Part shown: positions 56,921 to 64,000 of the stretch, piece after piece
Layout: every line of letters starts with the position of its first letter
Position numbering within the stretch: the first letter of the stretch is position 1
DNA from: Colocasia esculenta
Taxonomy: Eukaryota; Streptophyta; Magnoliopsida; Alismatales; Araceae
DNA: 64,000 nt
Reading direction: 5' to 3'
NCBI GenBank assembly: GCA_014218235.1
Contig: CM024761.1
Span: 92,749,648 to 92,813,647 of the forward strand
Made by a program: the position numbers and the translations under genes
The notes under the pieces: model-generated
Databases searched by the model: none
Told to the model about the DNA's origin: nothing
What the model saw: the letters and a program-made list of their open reading frames with translations, nothing else

Positions 56921-59900
56921 TGTCACGTCGCGAGAATTACGCAACATATATTATTAATTACTTCAAGTCGATATTTCGAGACGTGAACAGTCGGCAAATA
57001 AGCCTCTGGCTAGCACGCACTAAATGTGTATCAACACAACATCGGAATAGGGCCCAAATGTGAACTCAATTATAAATTGTATTCAAATCTCAACTCTTTG
57101 TATTCAAATGGAAACTAGTACAGGACTAAGACTCAATAAAAGGGAAAGTACATTTAATCCTCACTTCCTACTACATTGTACTAACACTCGAAGCAAACTA
57201 CTATAACTGGACTCATAGTTGGAACGCTCTTCACTCGGACGCATTCCCATCCTCGACTTGCTCTTCCTCTTCAACGCCATAGTCACCTAGATTGGGTAAA
57301 AGTAGGGGATGAGCAAACTAGCCCAGTAGGATTTATATCTCAATGTGCGGGCAATGATATAAGTGATTAACATTTTTGAACTAGGTAAGCACGATGAATG
57401 ATATGCAAGTACGAATAAAACTCGTTAAATCATGATACATGAAAACAAGCTAGATGGAGTGAACAATATAGAACATGATTTTGAACAAGATGACAAGAAG
57501 GAACTAGCAATAGATCACTTTGTACAAGCACGCAAGATATCATGTAAATTGCAATAAATGAGGGATGGCCATATCACGCAAGCAAGCAAGCAGGAATGTA
57601 CGAGCAAGATCAAGTAACACTAATCCGGCACGTAGACGCTAATGTACACCAAGGAAAGATCCACCAAGAGTGCACACAGATCACGTGTATGTGGTTATGT
57701 ATCTAACATTCAACAAGCAAGAAAGTACTCCCAGCGCAGATGCAACGCCAGTAATCAATATACCCCATGGTTAACAGTATATTTATGACTCGTCGTCATT
57801 GGGGCTAGACTGGAGCCCTTGGACACACGCCGTGCCCTGTCAGCAATCTCATGAAACATTTTTAAATGTAGATACCCACAGTCATTAATAATGGCCAATG
57901 AGAGTTTCAATAAGTAAGCATATGTAATGTCATGTTCATGATGATGATGGGAACAAGTAATAAGTAATTGAACATGATTTCATGATGACAATGGTCAAGA
58001 GATAAATTCGGCAGCATAACGGTACGATTTGTACTTTGGTTAAATCTTTCCATTAATGGCTTTGGTCTAGATTGTAAATCCCACTCACGAGAACAAGAAG
58101 AGAAAGGAAGTGCACGCTATCTCCAGGGAACTTCAATTGTACAACCAACTCGTCGGCCATGTGGGAATCCATGGTCAGAGGAGATTTATGGAGGCCTTGG
58201 TGAAAAGGTCGCTAGTCTACCGATTCGGAATGACCGGTAGAGAGTTTCCAATTTCCCAAGAAAGGGCTACCTAACAGTGCTAGTGTGTAGTGCGGTACGC
58301 GTGTCTCAATTCTCAAACCATCGGTCTCAAACTCGCAGGAAGCACTTGACAATATAACATGGAATAATACTATGCACTTTAACTCATCATGGTTTGCCAT
58401 ATTTTATGATAACTCTTATCATTTAAACATGGTAGAACAGTAGGAAGATTTATCATAAGTAGCACGAATGGATCATAACATTTAAGGAGCACTTAGAATA
58501 GCCTTCATGTAATTAAAGCTTTTAAATGGGTTAATCACTTTTAAGCCATTAAATAATAATCATGTAATCATCAAACCCAAGACATGCAACTTTCACAGTA
58601 AACATCACGTTTAAACAGATCTAGGGTAAGTGTGGAAAAATTTGCAAGAAAACACAAGGTTCCGGTAAAAATCCTGAGATCGCGACATGGGCATATAAGG
58701 ATGGCGACAGGCTGTATCAAGTCGCGACAGGTGCTTAAGGGAAGGCGACAGGGTGTTGTAAGGCCCGGGGTCAGGTCGCGACAGGCACCAATAAGGAAGG
58801 CGACATGGGTCTGTCAGGCCCGGGTCAAGTCGCAACAGACCCCTGTAAGGGTTGCGACGGGTCGGGACCAGAAGGCGACAGAGTGTTGTGAAGAAGGCGA
58901 CTTGTCGGTCAGATCAGGCAGCCATATAGCTACGTAGTACACGTCGCATTCAGTAGGCGACAATTGGGCTGTCGCAATAAGACCTCTGAAAGCGACATAT
59001 CGGGCCATCGCTTTCACAGGATTCGTGCCTGACCCTGACAGAGCAAGGACAGTGACTTGGATTGCGGATCAGTCTTTCCTTCTTTTGACACAGGGTTGTT
59101 CTAAAATAGAGAACAAACTGTACCGTGCATGAAAAATAACGAAACTAGTTTTAAAACAACATAGACATAAAGGGTACTTCCAGTAAATCGGAATTGTAAA
59201 ATAAGGCTGGTTTTGATAGGCTTTGATCAAGTTGAACACAAGGTCAGACCTAGTGTAACCTGAAGACGTAGTTTCACGCAGCAACCCTCTTAACGTGCTT
59301 ATAACTCTCTAACTAGTGAGATTTAGACAAAATGTTCAACATAAAACTTGAAGAGGGTAACTAGTAGCATAACTTTCATGTTATGAGTTTATGCTAATTC
59401 GGTCTTGAATCACATGGAACAAATGAAGAACAGGAAAATCCCTAACAGTGCACGACTTTGGCAAAATGCTTATAATTCAAATTCTACTAAATGAAATTCG
59501 ATGAAACCAGTGGGAAAAGAAAGTTAACTTGATGCTCTACACATTGGTATAGGATATGTTAAGGTTTGGTCCGAGAAAACCTACCTTATGGGTTGATGAA
59601 GTATCGTTCTTCAGAAAACTAGTGTTCAGACCACCCGGAGGAGAACGCTTAATACTCCGTGTACACTGCATGAAATTTGGGCATTCCACTTGGGTTAGGA
59701 AGTAGACTCGACCCTCTTTCCAGGGGTATAAGCCTTGCATGATGGGATTTAGGTTTGGCCTACCTTTGATCGGCTTCAAGAAGACCGTTGTGCAGGTCGT
59801 AGCAGACGAACGGGGAAGAAAGATGAGCTTGGTATGCTTGATCTCCTACTCTCCAGCCACCAAGAGCTCCTCCACATGACCCCAGCAAGTTCTAAAACTC

Positions 59901-60564
59901 GTACCTAGGGTTTGGTGAAGAGTATTTAAGTAACTATGGTGTTTATGAGTCCTATTGTAACTAGGAAAGAAAGGTTTCGGGATTGGCATGTTGGTTTCCT
60001 ATTTTTGATGATTTCTTCCTCCATTAGAGAGTCTTGTCCATCAAGAAACTTCCATGGATGGGTGGGCACGAATTTGGGTTGCTAAAAGTGCATGATTGCA
60101 TCCCAATTAAACTCTAATTGCCTCTTTTTAATTTCAGCTTATTTATGGTTACGAATTTCCATGTATTTTCTTGCTTCATTTGAGTTTTGGGGCATATGTG
60201 GTCCATTGGCCCAATTAAGATTTTGGGTCATTAATATGTAATGTTGGAAGTCTCTCCAACACATTTATTTAATTTTTGGTTGCGTCGTATTTCCGTGTTA
60301 ACGGTTTTCCGACTTGTTTCCTAATTCGGATAATTGGTCACCGTGTGATGTTCACTCGGTTAATCGGATTTTTCATCGCACGAATTCCTTCGTGGAACCC
60401 TTAAGAATAATGTGTGGGGTTGATTTCCCATTTTTACGGATTTTTCCTATGTGATTTAGCACATACGATAATGATTCGTATGATTTAAATGCTTTGATAT
60501 TATGGAAATTATTTATTTCCATTTATTTGAATTTTTATATAGTTAAAATTTTCGGGGTGCTACA
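56921..60564 (-). repeat. Element A 5' LTR
   Basis: Direct repeat of 48562-52208. Contains the GTCGCGAC-type module at about 58678-59010. In element sense it starts at 60564 (TGTAGCACCCC). No gene is seen. Confidence 0.93.
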
Positions 60565-60569
60565 CAATG
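60565..60569. other. Right target-site duplication of A (CAATG)
   Basis: Exact copy of 48557-48561; the interrupted exon of D resumes here. Confidence 0.92.
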
Positions 60570-60825
60570 TCGAGCTATGGGCACGAGGCCCGGTCGCTCC
60601 AGAGTCCCCCTCCTCAGGCCGAGCAGGTGAAGATAGGCCCAGACCTACAAGAGCATGAAGGCAGTCAGATCACAATTAATAGCATAAGGGCAGTGTAAGT
60701 AAAGGGGCAAGAGGAAGAAGAGTACCTGAAGAAAGGGGAAGAATCTGCTGATGGATGTCTATCGGTCGGAGGAGCCCAGACTGTCAAACTAATGTGCCAG
60801 GAATGCTGCTCCCCACGCATAGCTC
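60570..60825 (-). pseudogene. Element D antisense plant mobile domain gene, upstream exons
   Basis: 60570-60644 completes the exon split by A (VWAYLHL onward, LVPIARHW). An 81 bp intron (60645-60725) follows; C's intron is 80 bp. The next exon upstream, 60726-60825, encodes YAWGAAFLAH and SRFFPFLQ with two TAG codons where C has CAG. It is cut by the CACTA element at 60826. Confidence 0.8.
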
Positions 60826-60845
60826 CACTACAAGAAAATGCGCTA

Positions 60846-61210
60846 TTTCCGACGGACTGAATCCGTCGGAAATCCGTCGGTATTCGTCGGAAAAGGCGCC
60901 TTCCGACCGCTTTCCGTCCAAAGCTCGTCGAAACCTTCCGTCGGAAATACTTGGTCAGAAATTTCCGACGGATGACAATTCCATTGGAATTCGGTCGAAA
61001 CCTCCGACAGATATAATCCGTCGGTAAAGCCGTCAGTATTTTCCGACGGAATTGCCGACGGTGTTTAGCCGTCGGTAAGTTATCAGTTCCGACAGATACT
61101 TATCCGTCGGCCAATCCGTCAGTATTTTCCGACGGGAGTACCGACGGTATTTTTCCGTCGGTAATTTATAAGTTCCGGCGGATACTTATCCGTCGGAAAA
61201 TCCGTCGGAA
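60846..61210. repeat. CACTA subterminal motif array
   Basis: About twenty copies of TTCCGACGG or CCGTCGGAA, in both orientations and often as facing pairs, in 360 bp. In CACTA elements such motifs are bound by the element's DNA-binding protein. The last copies end near 61205. Confidence 0.85.
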
Positions 61211-61570
61211 AATACACATATATATATTTTTTTTAAATAGGCAAATAAAAATGATTTGTCAACATTGCTACAATGTCAAACCTGCTACAATATTCATAAA
61301 TTTAACAAATACTAACAATCAACATAAAATCATAAAATACAATAAATATAAAATCATATAGAATAATGAATACAAAAATCAACATAGATCTGCTGGATCG
61401 TCTGTTGTCCCTGCCTCGTCATCGTCTGGAGCTGGATCCTATATTAAAACAAATTAAAATGAGAAACATTAATAATAATAAAAGACATACAGTATTTTCA
61501 AAAATGAAATTTAAAACATGTGATTATTTCTCAAGCTTAATACAATACTATTTTTAGATCCATCATTTTC
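61206..61570. other. AT-rich stretch inside the CACTA element
   Basis: AT-rich sequence between the subterminal motifs and the tandem array. Apart from the possible 60 bp exon nothing is recognised. Confidence 0.5.
61379..61438 (-). CDS. Possible last exon of a CACTA transposon gene
   Basis: On the minus strand an acceptor-like TTTTAATATAG is followed by 19 codons and a stop (DPAPDDDEAGTTDDPADLC). An acidic Asp/Ala-rich tail close to this end resembles the C termini of CACTA-encoded proteins. Upstream exons would have to lie beyond the tandem array. Only the tail is seen. Confidence 0.35.
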   Translation of the reverse strand, partial: DPAPDDDEAGTTDDPADLC

Positions 61571-61575
61571 TTGGG

Positions 61576-64000
61576 TGTTTTTAGATCCGTCCTTTGAATG
61601 CCCAACCCAATCTAAAGATCCAAATTGGATTCCATCAGTTCCCACACGTCACTTTAACCCACCCGGTCGTGTCGGAGAAAACGGCACGTCGATCGGATCC
61701 CTATTTGGGATTTTAGACCCCCGGGTTGCATCTTTTAACCATTTATATATGTTTGGCCGTGTTTTTAGATCCATCCTTTGAAAGCCCAACCCAATCCGGG
61801 AATCCAAATTGGATTCCGTCAGTTTCTACACGTCACTTTAACCCACCCGGTCGTGTTGGAGAAAACGGCACGTCGATCGGATCCCTATTTGGGATTTTGG
61901 ACCACCGGGTTGTGTGTTTTAACCTTTTATATATACTTGCCCGTTTTTACATCCGTCCTTTGAATGCCCAACCCAATCCGGAGATCCAAATTGGATTCTG
62001 TCAGTTTGTACATGTCACTTTAACCCACCCGGTCGTGTCGGAGAAAACGGCACGTCGATTGGATCCCTATTTGGGATTTTGGACCCCCGGGTTGCGTGTT
62101 TTAACCATTTATATATGGTTGACCGTGTTTTTAGATCCGTCCTTTGAATGTCCAACCCAATCCGGGGATCCAAATTGGATTCCGTCAGTTTCTACACGTC
62201 ACTTTAGCCCACCCGGTCGTGTCGGAGAAAACGGCACGTCGATCGGATCCCTATTTGGGATTTTAGACCCCCGGGTTGTGTGTTTTGGCCCTTTATATAT
62301 ACTTGAGTGTTTTTTAGATCCGTCATTTGAATGCCCAACCCAATCCGTAGATCCAAATTGGATTCCGTCAGTTCCCACACGTCACTTTAACCCACCCGGT
62401 CGTGTCGGAGAAAACGGCACGCCGATCCGATCCCTATTTGGGATTTTGGACCCCCGGGTTGTGTGTTCTGACCCTTTATATATATACTTGGGTGTTTTTT
62501 AGATCCGTCAATTGAGCGCCCGACCCAATCCGGAGATCCAAATTGGATTCCGTCAGTTCCCACACGTCACTTTAACCCACCTGGTCATGTCGGAGAAAAC
62601 GGCACGTCGATCTGATCCCTATTTGGGATTTTGGACCCCCGGGTTGCGTGTTTTAACCATTTATATATGGTTGACCGTGTTTTTAGATCCGTCCTTTGCA
62701 TGCCCAACCCAATCCGGGGATCCAAATTGGATTCCGTCAGTTTCTACACGTCACTTTAACCCACCCGGTCGTGTCGGAGAAAACGACACCTCGATTGGAT
62801 CCCTATTTGGGATTTTGGACCCCCGGGTTGCGTGTTTTAACCATTTATATATGGTTGACCGTGTTTTTTAGATCCGTCCTTTGAATGTCCAACCCAATCC
62901 GGGATCCAAATTGGATTCCGTCAGTTTCTACACGTCACTTTAACCCACCCGGTCATGTCGGAGAAAACGGCACGTTGATTGGATCCCTATTTGGGATTTT
63001 GGACCCCCAGGTTGCGTGTTTTAACCATTTATATATGGTTGACCGTGTTTTTAGATCCGTCCTTTGAATGTCCAACCCAATCTGGGGATCCAAATTGGAT
63101 TCCGTCAGTTTCTACACGTCACTTTAACCCACCCGGTCGTGTCGGAGAAAACGTCACGTTGATCGGATCCCTATTTGGGATTTTAGACCCCCGGGTTGTG
63201 TGTTTTGACCCTTTATATATACTTGGGTGTTTTTTAGATCCGTCATTTGAATGCACAACCCAATCCGGAGATCCAAATTGGATTCCGTCAGTTCCCACAC
63301 GTCACTTTAACCCACCCGGTCGTGTCGGAGAAAACGGCATGCCGATCCGATCCCTATTTGGGATTTTGGACCCCCGGGTTGTGTGTTTTGACCCTTTATA
63401 TATATACTTGGGTGTTTTTTAGATCCGATAATTGAACGCCCGACCCAATCCGGAGATCCAAATTGGATTCCGTCAGTTCCCACACGTCACTTTAACCCAC
63501 CTGGTCATGTCGGAGAAAACGACACGCCGATCCGATCCCTATTTGGGATTTTGGAACCCGGGTTGCGTGTTTTAACCATTTATATATGGTTGACCGTGTT
63601 TTTAGATCCGTCCTTTGAATGCCCAACCCAATCCGGGGATCCAAATTAGATTCCGTCAGTTTCTACACGTCACTTTAACCCACCCGGTCGTGTCGGAGAA
63701 AACGACATGTCGATTGGATCCCTATTTGGGATTTTGGACCCCCGGGTTGCGTGTTTTAACCATTTATATATGGTTGACCGTGTTTTTAGATCCGTCCTTT
63801 GAAGTCCAACCCAATCCGGGGATCCAAATTAGATTCTGTCAGTTTCTACACGTCACTTTAACCCACCCGGTCGTGTCGGAGAAAACGGCACGTCGATCGG
63901 ATCTCTATTTGGGATTTTGGACCCCTGGGTTGTGTGTTTTAACCATTTATATATGGTTGACCGTGTTTTTAGATCCGTCCTTTGAATGCCCAACCCAATC
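61576..64000. repeat. Tandem array, about 184 bp units in 5-unit higher-order repeats
   Basis: AGATCC of each unit falls at 61583, 61767, 61949, 62133, 62316, 62501, 62685, 62870, 63053, 63236, 63421, 63604, 63788 and 63971, so spacing is 182-185 bp with 13 complete units. Two spacer types alternate: a (TTTATATATGGTTGACCG) and b (TTTATATATACTTGGGTG). From 62133 the order is a b b a a, repeated, giving a super-unit of about 919 bp. Open frames along the array are by-products of the period. Confidence 0.95.

Larger units (their letters stand above)
48562..60564 (-). mobile_element. Element A: complete 12 kb Tekay/Del-type chromovirus
   Basis: LTRs of 3647 and 3644 bp, a CAATG duplication, an initiator-Met primer site, gag-protease-RT-RNase H-integrase-chromodomain order, and a polypurine tract. 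It inserted into an exon of D's antisense gene. The two LTRs are alike throughout with scattered differences, most of them near the TGTCACG end. The polyprotein has about four frameshifts. Confidence 0.95.
1189..60825 (+). mobile_element. Element D: old Tat-lineage Ty3/gypsy element, broken by six insertions
   Basis: D is present as 1189-7727, 35804-39746, 45851-48561 and 60570-60825. Its order is 5' LTR end, primer site, leader, gag-protease-G-patch, minisatellite, pol, A-rich spacer and an antisense plant mobile domain gene. This is the order of element C, to which it is collinear and clearly homologous. F, E, L1 element G, element A and a CACTA transposon inserted directly into it; C and B came in through E. 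The 3' LTR and any DUF7745 gene lie beyond the window. All coding regions carry stops and frameshifts, so D is dead. It is the oldest layer. Confidence 0.85.
60826..64000. mobile_element. CACTA (En/Spm-type) transposon, one end, continuing beyond the window
   Basis: Starts with CACTACAAGAAAA, the typical plant CACTA terminal inverted repeat, preceded by CTC (60823-60825) as the likely 3 bp target duplication. A subterminal array of CCGTCGG/CCGACGG motifs, a possible terminal exon and a long tandem array follow. The other end is outside the window, so neither the size nor the second terminal repeat can be checked. Confidence 0.85.

Noticed and set aside
61575..63435. Open frames up to 258 codons in the right end of the window
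   Set aside because: They follow the 184 bp tandem unit and repeat the same peptide; frames shift whenever unit length changes.
61576..64000. CRISPR-like array
   Set aside because: Repeats are head-to-tail without unique spacers, and the genome is a plant.

Overview
The window is a nest of transposable elements from a plant nuclear genome, very probably a flowering plant with a large repeat-rich genome. Evidence for a plant: Ty3/gypsy elements of the Tat type (second RNase H) and the Tekay/Del chromovirus type (initiator-Met primer site, C-terminal chromodomain), an L1 with a DUF4283-like ORF1 and a C-terminal RNase H, a CACTA transposon end, plant mobile domain proteins and GT-AG introns. 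I see no single-copy host gene, rRNA, tRNA or CRISPR. Family names rest on motifs read by eye; no database was searched.

Seven elements can be separated, most by their target-site duplications (TSDs). D is the oldest, a Tat element on the + strand: 1189-7727, 35804-39746, 45851-48561 and 60570-60825, with its right end beyond the window. F (1-1188) is the end of a Tekay-type LTR inside D's 5' LTR. E is a solo Tekay-type LTR (minus strand, pieces 7728-9003, 28713-29209, 33904-35803) between D's gag and pol. C (9004-28707, minus strand, TSD GATTA) is a complete 19.7 kb Tat element inside E. B (29210-33898, + strand, TSD CGCTA) is an internally deleted Tekay element, also inside E. G (39747-45835, minus strand, 15 bp TSD) is a full-length L1 in D behind pol. 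A (48562-60564, minus strand, TSD CAATG) is a complete 12 kb Tekay element with 3.6 kb LTRs. A CACTA transposon starts at 60826 and runs out of the window; it carries a 184 bp tandem array with a 5-unit higher-order period.

C and D share one plan: 5' LTR, a leader that looks spliced, gag-protease with a G-patch domain, a GGCGATCCCCGTC minisatellite, pol (RT, degenerate RNase H, second RNase H, integrase), a homopolymer-rich spacer, and then genes on the opposite strand. In C these are two intron-containing genes: a DUF7745-like protein (11798-13262) and a plant mobile domain protein with a coiled-coil tail (13680-16539). D keeps the second one, broken by A and by the CACTA element, with the same exon lengths (162/161, 378/378, 93/93, 147/147). 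This conserved, spliced, antisense gene cargo is the most interesting system here.

A second unexplained signal is a GTCGCGAC-rich module. It recurs in the LTRs and leaders of both Tat and Tekay elements and next to the antisense genes, often just before a splice-donor-like site. Nearly all the coding regions are broken. In D most nonsense codons read as CAG to TAG, the pattern expected from deamination of CHG-methylated cytosine.
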